Shown: in pieces, positions 33,675 through 42,350 of the stretch
Layout: the number at the start of each line of letters is the position of its first letter
Position numbering within the stretch: the first letter of the stretch is position 1
Source of the DNA: Dehalococcoidia bacterium
Lineage (GTDB): Bacteria; Chloroflexota; Dehalococcoidia; SM23-28-2; RBG-16-64-32
Reading direction: 5' to 3'
Assembly (NCBI GenBank): GCA_030690405.1
Contig: JAUYGU010000059.1
Span: 6,731-70,730, forward strand
DNA length: 64,000 nucleotides
The notes under the pieces: model-generated
Databases searched by the model: none
Told to the model about the DNA's origin: nothing
What the model saw: only the letters and a program-made list of their open reading frames with translations
Made by a program: the position numbers and the translations under genes

Positions 33675-33688
33675 GCCTGCCGGCAGGC
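33675..33688. repeat. Perfect palindrome gcctgccggcaggc
   Basis: Fourteen-base perfect palindrome upstream of prmC, next to the family A copy. Confidence 0.45.
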
Positions 33689-33706
33689 TCACGAGGGCCG
33701 GATAGA

Positions 33707-33772
33707 CGAGATTCTTCGCTCAGCACCGTTGAGCGGACTGCGGCGCTGGTTCGGGGTCGCTCAGAATGACAG
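33707..33772. repeat. Interspersed repeat family A, short copy
   Basis: gagattcttcgctcag and ggggtcgctcagaatgacag. A stray end (ctcaggatgacaag) follows at 33781. Confidence 0.85.
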
Positions 33773-33801
33773 ACGCTGGTCTCAGGATGACAAGTGTGGG
33801 C

Positions 33802-34872
33802 TCAGGCGAGTTGCGCTTCGAGGAGGCGGGACTGCGCGTCGGCGTGCATCGCTTCGATGATGTCCTCGATGTCGCCGTCGAGGAGGGCGGGGATATTGTG
33901 GCGGGTGTAGCCGATGCGGTGGTCGGTCACGCGGTCCTGGGGGAAGTTGTAGGTGCGTATCTTCTCGGCCCGCTCGCCGGAGCCGACCTGCGAGCGGCGG
34001 GTCGACTCGACCTCCTCGCGCGCCTTGCGCTGCCCGACATCGAGGAGGCGGGCGCGGAGGACGGCCATCGCCTTGTTGCGGTTCTTGAGCTGGGAGCGCT
34101 CATCCTGGCAGACGGCGACGATGCCGGTGGGGACGTGGGTGATGCGGACGGCGGTGGCGTTCTTCTGGACGTTCTGGCCGCCGTGGCCGCTGGCGTTGAA
34201 GATATCGATCCGCAGCTCCTTCTCGTCGATGTGGACGTCCACGTCGTCCGCCTCCGGGAGGACGGCGACGGTGGCGGTGGAGGTGTGGATGCGGCCGCTG
34301 GCCTCGGTGACAGGAACGCGTTGGACGCGGTGGACGCCGCTCTCGTACTTGAGACGGGAGTAGGCGCCGCGGCCGTGCAGCTCGAAGACGATCTCCTTGA
34401 AGCCGCCGCGGTCGCTGGGGTGGGAGTCCATGAGCTCCACCGTCCAGCCCTGACGCTCCGCGTAGCGGCTGTACATGCGGTAGAGGTCGGCGGCGAAGAG
34501 GGATGCCTCCTCGCCACCGGCGGCGGCGCGTATCTCAACGATGACGTCCTTATCGGCGAAGGGGTCTTTGGGCAGCAGGGCGAGCCGCAGCTTCTCCTGC
34601 TGAGCGTCGATGGCGGCCTGCGTCTGCTCGATCTCCTCGCGGGCGAGGGCGACCATCTCCGGATCGCCGCCCTCTTCGGCGATGCCGCGGGCGCCGTCCA
34701 GCGCCTCGCTGAGGCGGCGCAGCTCGCGGTATATCGTGACGACGTCCTCCAGCGAGGAGTGCTCGCGGGCGAGCGCCTGCAGCCGCTCGTAGTCGCCGGT
34801 CAGTTCGGGGCGGGCCATCTCGCGGCCCAGCTCTTCGTATCGCGCCTCAACGGCGACCAGTTTGTCCAGCAT
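33802..34872 (-). CDS. prfA: Peptide chain release factor 1
   Basis: 356 residues, starting MLDKLVAVEARYEELG (ATG at 34872). ASGHGGQNVQKN holds the GGQ motif modified by PrmC. The codon-recognition region reads RVPVTEASGRIHTSTATVAV, with PVT as in RF1 rather than SPF as in RF2. Length and N-terminus are typical. Preceded by a hairpin in the leader and a TATAAT box. Confidence 0.94.
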   Translation of the reverse strand: MLDKLVAVEARYEELGREMARPELTGDYERLQALAREHSSLEDVVTIYRELRRLSEALDGARGIAEEGGDPEMVALAREEIEQTQAAIDAQQEKLRLALLPKDPFADKDVIVEIRAAAGGEEASLFAADLYRMYSRYAERQGWTVELMDSHPSDRGGFKEIVFELHGRGAYSRLKYESGVHRVQRVPVTEASGRIHTSTATVAVLPEADDVDVHIDEKELRIDIFNASGHGGQNVQKNATAVRITHVPTGIVAVCQDERSQLKNRNKAMAVLRARLLDVGQRKAREEVESTRRSQVGSGERAEKIRTYNFPQDRVTDHRIGYTRHNIPALLDGDIEDIIEAMHADAQSRLLEAQLA

Positions 34873-34935
34873 TTCGTATCGCTCCACCCTGGCGTGAACG
34901 CCGGGGCATGCGTCCGCGTCATCCAGACGCAAGTA

Positions 34936-34955
34936 GGCCCCCCGAATGGGGGCCC
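34936..34955 (-). promoter_or_regulatory. Hairpin in the prfA leader
   Basis: ggccccccgaatgggggcc forms an eight-base GC stem around a GAAT-type loop, 64 bases before the ATG and just after the probable transcription start. It might stabilise or attenuate the message. Confidence 0.4.
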
Positions 34956-34961
34956 GAGGTG

Positions 34962-34967
34962 ATTATA
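34962..34967 (-). promoter_or_regulatory. prfA -10 box
   Basis: Minus-strand TATAAT, with no good -35 box. Start codon 90 bases downstream. Confidence 0.4.
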
Positions 34968-35031
34968 GCACGGGGGGCTGAAGCTACTTTAGGTCCGGAA
35001 CATCCGAGCGACGCTCATCCCCGAAAGACAG

Positions 35032-35274
35032 CTAGGATTCGGTTGTGCCTTCGGTATCGACGACCGTGTGATGCCCAGGCTTCAGCGCCTTAGTCATCTC
35101 ACTTATCAAGCTTACGTCCGGGCGATCCGCTTCTTGCAGGATGCTTTGCAGGGCCGGGTCCGGCTGATCCGCAGCATCCGGAGCGGGTGTCGTCTCCGCC
35201 TGCGCACCATCAGTTGTCTCAGCAGAGGTCGGTTCCTGTTCCTGCACTACACCTACTCCCCTAGTCCCCAACAC
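35032..35274 (-). CDS. Small acidic protein, Thr/Ala/Pro-rich
   Basis: 80 residues. It begins with a plausible ATG overlapping the end of the membrane protein by 14 bases and continues with Glu/Asp/Thr/Ala-rich sequence, ending LKPGHHTVVDTEG. No membrane segment or known motif. Low-complexity composition lowers confidence; the overlap and shared low GC with the upstream gene support it. Confidence 0.4.
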   Translation of the reverse strand: MLGTRGVGVVQEQEPTSAETTDGAQAETTPAPDAADQPDPALQSILQEADRPDVSLISEMTKALKPGHHTVVDTEGTTES

Positions 35275-35758
35275 GTTGAAGAACCAGCGCCATGACGAGC
35301 GTGAGGGTCTGAACTGCTAGCAGTATTATAGCAGCTTTGATGTTCCACACCTTTGACTCAATCAGTTGGCTGTTCAACTCAAATGATTGAATCCTATTTG
35401 CGGTCAACCGTCGCTTGGTAAAGTCCGGCGCCTGAAAGAGATAGAGATCCCTAAGAGGCTTAGGTTCCGGATCTCTTCTGAAGTTCCGCAGCCAGTAGCC
35501 ACGGAACGCGAACAACATCGCAAAAGCATAGAAGAGAGCACCCGCAAGCAGCAGTATTAGCGGCCAACCGTGCAGGTCTTCTCGACCAACAGTGGCCTGC
35601 AGCCCGGCAGCTATGGTCATAACGAGACTGGCTACAGATAGGACGGTGCCAGCCTTGGCATCAAGCGTATCAACCTGATGCAACTGAATATCCAATCGCT
35701 CCTTAACCTCTTGGTACACTACGTCCAGGCTTGGCGGATGGGGCTGGTTCGCGCTCAT
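35261..35758 (-). CDS. Membrane protein coupled to hisS
   Basis: 165 residues. After an N-terminal helix (VYQEVKERLDIQLHQVDTLDAKAG) come three membrane segments: VLSVASLVMTIAAG, WPLILLLAGALFYAFAMLFAF and IKAAIILLAVQTLTLVMALV. Layout and the DAKAG motif recall SLATT-type and other small effector membrane proteins, but I cannot assign a family. The ATG overlaps the hisS stop (ATGA), so translation is coupled. Lower GC than hisS. Confidence 0.6.
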   Translation of the reverse strand: MSANQPHPPSLDVVYQEVKERLDIQLHQVDTLDAKAGTVLSVASLVMTIAAGLQATVGREDLHGWPLILLLAGALFYAFAMLFAFRGYWLRNFRRDPEPKPLRDLYLFQAPDFTKRRLTANRIQSFELNSQLIESKVWNIKAAIILLAVQTLTLVMALVLQRVGD

Positions 35759-37023
35759 TCTCGCCTTTCTCGGATGCGCGCCGCCACGTCTGCCATCGGC
35801 ACCGTCTCCTGGTGGCCGTCGGAGAGGCGGCGGAGGGCGGCGGCGCCATCGGCGAGCTCACGGCGGCCGATGACGGCGGCGTACTCGGCGCCGAGGGCGT
35901 TCGCCTGGCGCATCTGGGCCTTGAGGGAGCGCTCGCCGGCGGCGACGACGGCGGCGATGCCAGCGCGGCGTAGCTCCGAGGCGAGGCGGAAGGCAGCGGA
36001 GCGGGCCTCGCTCATCTGGAAGGCGACGAACACGCGCGGCCGCTGCGGCTCATCGACGGGCAGCGCCTGGCGCTTGAGGTTGAGGACGATGCGCTCGATC
36101 CCCGTGGCCCAGCCGATGCCGGGCGTGGGCCGGCCGCCGAGCTGCTCGATCAGGCCGTCGTAGCGGCCGCCGCCGCCGACGGTGCTCTGGGCACCCTCCT
36201 CCTTCGGCTGGAACTCGAACACCGTGCGGGTGTAGTAGTCGAGCCCGCGCACGAGGCGGGGGTTGATGACGTAGGCGATGCCGAGGTCGTCGAGGTACGA
36301 GCGCAGGCGCGAGAAGTGCTCTGCGCAGGCATCACAGAGGTGATCCGTGAAGGGGGGCGCGCCGGCGATCACGGGCTGGCAGCGCTCCTGCTTGCAGTCC
36401 AGCAGACGCAGGGGGTTGCGCTCGTAGCGGCCCTCGCAGTCGTTGCAGACCTGCTTGAGCTTATCGGCGTAGTAGGCGCGGAGGGCGTCGAGATAGGCGG
36501 GACGGCAATTGGAATCGCCGATGCTGTTCAGGTGGAGCGTCAGCCCCTGGAGGCCCAGCTCCTCGTACAGGCGGAAGAGGAGCTCGATCACCTCCGCGTC
36601 GACCGCGGCGTCCGCCTCGCCGATCGCCTCACAGCCGAGCTGGGTGTGCTGGCGGTAGCGGCCGGCCTGGGGCCGGTCGTAGCGGAAGATGGGGCACCAG
36701 TACCAGAGGCGGACCGGCTGGGGCTGGTTGTGCATGCCGTGCTCCAGGTAGGCGCGGCAGACGGGCGCCGTGCCCTCCGGGCGCAGGGCCAGGTCCTGGC
36801 CGCCGCGGTCCTGGAAGACGTACATCTCCTTCTGGATGATGTCCGTCACCTCGCCGACGCCGCGGGTGAACAGCGTCGCCTCCTCGAACACGGGGGTCTC
36901 GATGCGCTGATAGCCGAAGAGGGCACAGACACGGGCGGCGGCCTGCCAGACGCGGTCCCAGTAGGGCTGGTCCTGCGGGAGGATATCTAAGGTGCCCCTG
37001 GGGGCCTTGTACTGTTTGGTCAT
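35755..37023 (-). CDS. hisS: Histidyl-tRNA synthetase
   Basis: A 422-residue class II synthetase. It has GTLDILP at the start, PVFEEATLFTRGVGE, ALRPEGTAPVCRAY (motif 2 region), QLGCEAIG, the histidine-specific LVRGLDYYTRTVFEF, and a C-terminal anticodon-binding domain with YAAVIGRREL. Complete and standard in length. Confidence 0.95.
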   Translation of the reverse strand: MTKQYKAPRGTLDILPQDQPYWDRVWQAAARVCALFGYQRIETPVFEEATLFTRGVGEVTDIIQKEMYVFQDRGGQDLALRPEGTAPVCRAYLEHGMHNQPQPVRLWYWCPIFRYDRPQAGRYRQHTQLGCEAIGEADAAVDAEVIELLFRLYEELGLQGLTLHLNSIGDSNCRPAYLDALRAYYADKLKQVCNDCEGRYERNPLRLLDCKQERCQPVIAGAPPFTDHLCDACAEHFSRLRSYLDDLGIAYVINPRLVRGLDYYTRTVFEFQPKEEGAQSTVGGGGRYDGLIEQLGGRPTPGIGWATGIERIVLNLKRQALPVDEPQRPRVFVAFQMSEARSAAFRLASELRRAGIAAVVAAGERSLKAQMRQANALGAEYAAVIGRRELADGAAALRRLSDGHQETVPMADVAARIRERRE

Positions 37024-37120
37024 GGCTCGTCTTGCATCCTCCGCTTCTGGCCGAGCATACTAGAAGGCCACAAGTCGTGCAAAGCGGCAGGAGGCCAGGT
37101 AGCTCTGCTCGGATTCTAGT

Positions 37121-37349
37121 ACCGCGGCCTGAAGGCCGCGGCATCGGGCCGGTCCGGCAATGCCCCCGCCTTCAGGCGGGGGTCAACGGTAGCAGCAGGC
37201 AGGAGGCAGCCGTGGAGCTGAAGGGCAGGTGGGGTTTCGGCACCGCGGCCTGAAGGCCGCGGCATCGGGCCGGTCCGGCAATGCCCCCGCCTTCAGGCGG
37301 GGGTCAACGGTAGCAGCAGGCAGGAGGCAGCCGTGGAGCTGAAGGGCAG
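37121..37349. repeat. Two perfect 108-bp direct repeats carrying the start of the next gene
   Basis: Units 37121-37228 and 37242-37349 are identical by eye, separated by 13 bases. Each has two family C hairpins (ccgcggcctgaaggccgcgg and cccccgccttcaggcggggg), a ribosome-binding site (GGAGGCAGCC) and gtggagctgaagggcag. Only the second copy continues into the SDR; the first would encode a 14-residue peptide. Confidence 0.88.
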
Positions 37350-38133
37350 CACCGTCATCGTCACGGGGGCGTCCAGCGGCATCGGCAGGGCGGCGGCCGC
37401 CCGGTTCGCGCGGGCGGGCAGCAACGTCGTCCTCGCATCACGCAACCGCGAGGCGCTAGAGGCGCTGGCCCAGGAGCTGGCCGGTCTGCCCGGGCGGCGA
37501 CTCGTCGTGGCGACGGACGTGAGCGACCGCGATGCGGTGTTCGCGATGGTGGAGCGGGCGGTGGAGGAGTTCGGCTCCGTCGAGGTGCTGGTGAACAACG
37601 CCGGCCTGGGGCTCAACGCCACCGTCGCGGAGGGGAGCGTTCAGAATATCCGCCGCGTGTTTGAGGTGAACTTCTTCGGGGCGGTCAACTGCATCCAAGC
37701 AACCGTCCCGCACATGAAGCAGCGGCGGCGCGGCGCCATCGCCATCGTCTCCTCGGTCGTCGGGCGGCTGGCGCCGCCATACAGCGGCGCCTACGCGGCG
37801 ACGAAGGGGGCGCTGAACGCGCTCTCGGACTCGCTGCGGCTGGAGCTGGGGCCGTACGGGATCGCGGTGACCGCGGTCTACCCCGGCTACACGATCACGC
37901 GGTTCGGGGAGAACCTGCTGCGGGAGTTGGAGATAGCGAGGCCCTCGCGGCTGGTGCGGGGCGTCAGCGCGGAGGCTGTGGGCAAGGCGATAGTGCGCGC
38001 CGTGCGCGAGGGGAAGCGAGAGGCGTACGTGACTCGCGGCGACGCGGCGGCGGTGATGATCAAGAACCTGTCGCCGCGGCTGATCGACTGGGGGATGCGA
38101 CGGCTGTGGCTGTCGGGGAGGCGGCCGGAGTAG
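37333..38133 (+). CDS. SDR-family oxidoreductase (DltE-like)
   Basis: A 266-residue short-chain dehydrogenase starting at GTG. It has TGASSGIG, NNAG, SSVVGRL and YAATKGAL (catalytic Ser, Tyr, Lys), and a C-terminal part with VTRGDAAAVMIKNLSPRLIDWGMRRLW, typical of the classical SDRs annotated as DltE/oxidoreductase. Substrate unknown. Its start lies in the second of two 108-bp direct repeats and its last 60 bases recur at 39370, so both ends were copied. Confidence 0.88.
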   Translation: MELKGSTVIVTGASSGIGRAAAARFARAGSNVVLASRNREALEALAQELAGLPGRRLVVATDVSDRDAVFAMVERAVEEFGSVEVLVNNAGLGLNATVAEGSVQNIRRVFEVNFFGAVNCIQATVPHMKQRRRGAIAIVSSVVGRLAPPYSGAYAATKGALNALSDSLRLELGPYGIAVTAVYPGYTITRFGENLLRELEIARPSRLVRGVSAEAVGKAIVRAVREGKREAYVTRGDAAAVMIKNLSPRLIDWGMRRLWLSGRRPE

Positions 38134-38146
38134 CGGCGCGGGAGAG
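38086..38146. repeat. 61-bp direct repeat, copy 1 (SDR 3' end)
   Basis: Encodes the SDR C-terminus ending RRLWLSGRRPE and a few bases beyond. It matches 39370-39430 with about seven differences. Confidence 0.85.
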
Positions 38147-38237
38147 ACCACCCGCCACCCGCGTTGACAACCTCCCTGCATAAACGGACAATCACGGCAC
38201 GCGGGGCCACCGAGGGGGTATCAGGGGAACGCTGACC

Positions 38238-39233
38238 ATGGATGACCAATCGCTAGTGCATCTGCCGGGTACTCCATCCCTGGCGCTGCCCGATGACCTG
38301 ACCCCTGACCAGTGGGTAGAGGAGGGGAGGAAGCTCAGGGACGAGGGACTGCAACTCCAACGGCAGACCGACAATTGGCGCTTTCGGGTAGGTGACTGGC
38401 TTGCTTTCGGGGAGCGAAAGTTCGGAGAGGACGCGGTTGACCGAACGGTGGAGGAGGTGGTTGCCGGGCTGCAGGTTGGCTCCGAAACGTTGCGGCAACT
38501 CGTCTGGGTGTCGCAAAGTATCCGCCCAGCGCTTCGACGGCTGGATGTGTCCTGGAGCGTTCATCGCGCGGTTGCGTCCTTGCCCCCTGCCGACCAAGAG
38601 AAGTGGCTAGAAAAGGCAGCCGGCGAGAACCTTACCACGCGGGACATTATAAGGATGCGCTTTCCTGCCGCGCCGGGGAGCGAACGGGAGCACACGAAGA
38701 TTCAGTATATGTTGCTTGAACTCGGAAAGAACATGGGGTATGAAGTGTGGGCCCCACAAAGCGACCGGTCAGGCAAGTTCATAGGTAGACGACTTGGGGA
38801 AATCGGGTTGTTAGACCGCCTGCCACGGGCATTCAAGAACCAGCAGGCCCAGAAGATAGTCGAACGCATCGATACCCTCTGGGTTGATAGAGATTCGATT
38901 GTGGCGGCCTTTGAAGTCGAGCACACAACGACCGTCTATTCGGGGTTGCTCAGAATGTGCGACTTGCTCGCAGTTGAGCCGTACCTCAGGGTCAACCTTT
39001 TCGTGGTTGCCCCCGAGGAACGCCGCAAGTTCGTCATCAACCAAATTAACCGGCCAACTTTCCATGGGCTGAAAATGCCAGACAAATGCAGGCTGATATC
39101 CTTTGAGCGTTTGACTGAGGAAATCGAGCGCCTAGGTGATAGGACGCTCCATATGAAGGACACGTTCCTCTCGTATATTTCGCAGGACTGCCGCCTCCCA
39201 GAGGGCACCACGTCCATGCCGGAGGAGGAATAA
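38238..39233 (+). CDS. Predicted PD-(D/E)XK-like nuclease with N-terminal LmbU-like DNA-binding domain
   Basis: 331 residues, AT-rich. Residues about 25-140 (NWRFRVGDWLAFGERKFGE, LRQLVWVSQSI, ending in LTTRDIIRMRF) resemble LmbU-type helical regulators. The C-terminal region has EHTKIQYMLLELGKNMGYEVW, then IDTLWVDRDSIVAAFEVEHTTTVYSGLLRMCD, a spacing like an Asp...Glu-x-Glu/His restriction-type core. It sits in a 1.2-kb insertion between two copies of the SDR end. I infer a nuclease of unknown target, possibly defensive; no methylase or toxin partner is nearby. Confidence 0.55.
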   Translation: MDDQSLVHLPGTPSLALPDDLTPDQWVEEGRKLRDEGLQLQRQTDNWRFRVGDWLAFGERKFGEDAVDRTVEEVVAGLQVGSETLRQLVWVSQSIRPALRRLDVSWSVHRAVASLPPADQEKWLEKAAGENLTTRDIIRMRFPAAPGSEREHTKIQYMLLELGKNMGYEVWAPQSDRSGKFIGRRLGEIGLLDRLPRAFKNQQAQKIVERIDTLWVDRDSIVAAFEVEHTTTVYSGLLRMCDLLAVEPYLRVNLFVVAPEERRKFVINQINRPTFHGLKMPDKCRLISFERLTEEIERLGDRTLHMKDTFLSYISQDCRLPEGTTSMPEEE

Positions 39234-39369
39234 CAGGTCGGAGTGAGGGTCAGCGTCTGACTCCTCGCTCCCGCTGTCCGTCTGTTCGTTGACACCCACG
39301 CCACCAGCGCATCCCCGGCGGCCACCTCGCCCCCACCCCTCACCAAGCACATCGGCGTCCCGGCCTACC

Positions 39370-39430
39370 GGCTGGGGGATGCGGCGGCTGTGGCTGTCAG
39401 GGCGGCGGCCGGAGTAGTGGCACGGGAGAT
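39370..39430. repeat. 61-bp direct repeat, copy 2
   Basis: ggctgggggatgcggcggct and on, a copy of the SDR 3' end including its stop codon. Together with copy 1 it brackets 38147-39369, which contains the nuclease-like gene. Confidence 0.85.
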
Positions 39431-39470
39431 AGAAACGCCAATGGTAAGGTGCTAAACTTACCGATAGAAA

Positions 39471-41666
39471 ATGACTATTGAACAGGCTGAGCTAGCGGAA
39501 CCCCTCCTGGCGAAGGCGAGCGAATACCTGCCGCAGCCGGCGGTCGCGAAGGTGAAGGCCGCCTACGAGTTCGCGGCCGAGCGCCACGCCGGTCAGCTCC
39601 GGCGGTCCGGCGATCCCGTGATAACGCATCCCCTGCACGCGGCCCAGACGATCGCCTCGCTTCAGCTGGACGCCGACACGATAGCGGCGGCGCTGCTGCA
39701 CGACGTGCAGGAGGACTGCGCGGTCGAGAACAAGGAGATAGAGCGGCAGTTCGGGGTGACGGTGGCGAAGCTGGTCGAGGGCGTGACGAAGCTGGGTAAG
39801 ATCCCCTGGCAGAAGGGGGAGGCGCTTCGCGGTGACGACGAGATCCAGGCGGAGAACCTGCGCAAGATGTTCCTGGCCATGGCCCAGGATCTGCGCGTCG
39901 TCATCATCAAGCTGGCCGACCGTCTGCACAACATGCTCACGCTGAGCGCGTTGCCGCCGGAGGACCAGCAGCGCATCTCCCGCGAGACGATGGAGATATA
40001 CGCGCCGCTGGCCTCGCGGCTGGGCATCTGGGAGATGAAGTGGCAGCTTGAGGACCTGGCGTTCCACTACCTGGACCCCGAACGGTACAAGTTCATCGCC
40101 GGCACGCTGGACGCCAAGCGGGAGGAACGAGAGCGCTACGTCGCCCGCGTGAAGGAGATCCTGATCGAGGAGCTGGCCAAGCAAGGGATCAAGGCCGAGA
40201 TCCAGGGTCGCGCGAAGCACATCTACAGCATCCACCAGAAGATCGAGAAGTACGCCTCGGAGAGACGGGGTGCAGGCGAGATATACGACCTGCTGGCCGT
40301 GCGCATCCTGGTGGAAACGGTGACCGACTGCTACAGCGCGCTGGGTGCCGTCCACGGGCTATGGCGGCCGCTGCCGGGGGGGTTCGACGACTACATCGCG
40401 AACCCGAAGGAGAGCATGTACCAGGCGCTGCACACGACGGTGATGAGCCTGGACACGCGCCCGCTGGAGGTGCAGATCCGCACGTATGAGATGCACCGGA
40501 GCGCGGAGTACGGGGTGGCGGCGCACTGGCGCTACAAGGAGGGCTCCAAGCGGGACCTTCACTACGAGGAGCGGCTGGCCTGGCTGCGGCAGCTCCTGGA
40601 GTGGCACCGGGAGATCGCGCTGGCGGAAGAGCTGGTGGAGGCCGTGAAGTCGGACATCTTCCAGGACCAGGTGTTCGTGTTTACGCCGAAGGGCCAGGTG
40701 AAGGACCTGCCGAAGGGGGCGACGCCGCTGGACTTCGCGTACCGGGTCCACACGGAGCTGGGGCATACCTGCGTCGGCGCGAAGGTGAACGGCCGGCTGG
40801 TGCCGCTGAACACGGAGCTGAACAACGGCGACGTGGCCGAGGTGATGACGAGCAAGTCGTCCAAGGGGCCTTCGCGCGACTGGCTGAACGCGAACCTGGG
40901 ATACGTTCGCACGAGCCACGCCCGCGGCAAGATCCGGCAGTGGTTCAAGCGGCTGGAGCGGGAGGAGAACATCGCCCGCGGGCGGGAGATGCTGGAGAAG
41001 GAGCTGCACCGGCTGGGGGTCGGCATGGCCGACGTCGAGGCGGATCTGCTGAAGCTGTTCAAGTTCGACGATGTGGAAGACTTCGTGCTGCGGGTGGGCT
41101 ACGGCGAAATCAGCACTCACCAGGTGGCGACCAAGCTGGCGCCGCTGCTGCAGCCGGAGGAGGCGGCGGTGGCGGAGCGGCCGGAGGCGCCGGCGCGCGA
41201 AACGTTCACGACGAGCGTGCGTGTGCTGGGAACCGGGGACCTGCTGAGCCGCCTTGCCCGCTGCTGCAACCCCGTCCCCGGCGATGAGATCATCGGCTAT
41301 GTTACCCGCGGCGAGGGTGTGACCGTTCACCGCAGCGACTGCCCGAACATGATTAACGAGGACGAGCGGGAGAGGCTCGTCGACGTGGAGTGGGGGCGTC
41401 GCGGCCACTTCTACCCGGTGGCCGTCCGGATCGAGGCGTGGGACCGGGTGGGGCTGCTGCGCGACATCACTACGATGGTGGCGGAGGAGCGGGTCAACAT
41501 GGTGGGCGTCCACACGCAGGAGCACGACGACGGCCGCATCACGATCTCCGTGACGCTGGAGACGACGGGCATCGAGCAGCTTACGCGGCTGCTGACGAAG
41601 CTGGAGGCGGTGAGAGGTGTGGATTCGGTGGGGAGGCGATTGGAGAGCGCGCCGAAGAAGGGGTAG
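39471..41666 (+). CDS. rel: Bifunctional (p)ppGpp synthetase/hydrolase
   Basis: 731 residues. The HD hydrolase domain has HPLHAAQ and LLHDVQED, with LADRLHNM following; both hydrolase motifs look intact. The synthetase domain includes EIYDLLAVRILV and GGFDDYIANPKESMYQALHTTV. A TGS domain (FVFTPKGQVKDLPKGATPLDFAY) and a C-terminal ACT domain follow, with a conserved-Cys zinc-finger region (LARCCNPVPGDEI) between them. Single enzyme that both makes and breaks (p)ppGpp. It starts 40 bases after the copied SDR end. Confidence 0.95.
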   Translation: MTIEQAELAEPLLAKASEYLPQPAVAKVKAAYEFAAERHAGQLRRSGDPVITHPLHAAQTIASLQLDADTIAAALLHDVQEDCAVENKEIERQFGVTVAKLVEGVTKLGKIPWQKGEALRGDDEIQAENLRKMFLAMAQDLRVVIIKLADRLHNMLTLSALPPEDQQRISRETMEIYAPLASRLGIWEMKWQLEDLAFHYLDPERYKFIAGTLDAKREERERYVARVKEILIEELAKQGIKAEIQGRAKHIYSIHQKIEKYASERRGAGEIYDLLAVRILVETVTDCYSALGAVHGLWRPLPGGFDDYIANPKESMYQALHTTVMSLDTRPLEVQIRTYEMHRSAEYGVAAHWRYKEGSKRDLHYEERLAWLRQLLEWHREIALAEELVEAVKSDIFQDQVFVFTPKGQVKDLPKGATPLDFAYRVHTELGHTCVGAKVNGRLVPLNTELNNGDVAEVMTSKSSKGPSRDWLNANLGYVRTSHARGKIRQWFKRLEREENIARGREMLEKELHRLGVGMADVEADLLKLFKFDDVEDFVLRVGYGEISTHQVATKLAPLLQPEEAAVAERPEAPARETFTTSVRVLGTGDLLSRLARCCNPVPGDEIIGYVTRGEGVTVHRSDCPNMINEDERERLVDVEWGRRGHFYPVAVRIEAWDRVGLLRDITTMVAEERVNMVGVHTQEHDDGRITISVTLETTGIEQLTRLLTKLEAVRGVDSVGRRLESAPKKG

Positions 41667-41753
41667 CTCGACATAAGTGGCCGACCGTCGGCCTGTCATT
41701 AAATAATCCCTCGCTTGTTTTATTGGGCAACCAGGCGTAGCATTTGGCACGTC

Positions 41754-42350
41754 ATGCCGAGACGCTACTCGATGGCCAATCGGGCGGAGGCCACCGACCA
41801 CACCCGTCGACGCATCGAGGCAGCCCTGATAAGGCTGCTGGGATCGCGACCCTACAACGGCATCACGATCGTTGAGATCGCCGCCGAGGCGGACGTGGCG
41901 GTGCGGACGGTGCAGCGCCACTACCGGACCAAAGACGATCTCCTGCTGGACGCTTGCCTTCGCAGAACGCAGTCAGTCACCGAACAGCTGGAAGACCTGT
42001 CGGCTAAATCCGCCCAGGGATTGGTCCAGAGCCTTGTGAGAGCGCAGTTCGACTTCTATGAGCAGCATCACACCGAGTGTTGGGCCCTCCATAGCCGGGC
42101 GGCCGAGGCGCCGAAGATGCGGGACGCCCTGCACACGCTGATCGACGGCCGCATATCTAGCCTGGCGGACCTGATGGCCCGCTGGCCTGACGCCTGGTCT
42201 GTCGACGGTAGCTTGGCCGCGCGGATCCTGGTGGCGTTGACCAGCTACCCGGCCTGGCGTGGCTTCACGGAGTCTGGGAGGTTCAGCCCGGCGGAGGCCG
42301 CTTTCGAAGTGACGGATATCCTCTGCCAGCGTCTCCTTCGGGCATCGTGA
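41754..42350 (+). CDS. TetR-family transcriptional regulator
   Basis: 198 residues from ATG 41754, or 192 from 41772. The helix-turn-helix is in residues about 15-60 (RRRIEAALIRLLGSRPYNGITIVEIAAEADVAVRTVQRHYRTKDDLL). The C-terminal ligand domain is not assignable. No obvious regulated partner; flanked by rel and comM. Confidence 0.82.
   Translation: MPRRYSMANRAEATDHTRRRIEAALIRLLGSRPYNGITIVEIAAEADVAVRTVQRHYRTKDDLLLDACLRRTQSVTEQLEDLSAKSAQGLVQSLVRAQFDFYEQHHTECWALHSRAAEAPKMRDALHTLIDGRISSLADLMARWPDAWSVDGSLAARILVALTSYPAWRGFTESGRFSPAEAAFEVTDILCQRLLRAS

Noticed and set aside
37212..37253. Short gene from the first copy of the SDR start
   Set aside because: Only 14 codons, produced by the 108-bp duplication; no evidence of function.
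40359..41921. A 520-codon open frame antisense to rel
   Set aside because: Mirror of the rel gene with low-complexity His/Arg/Leu composition and no start signal.
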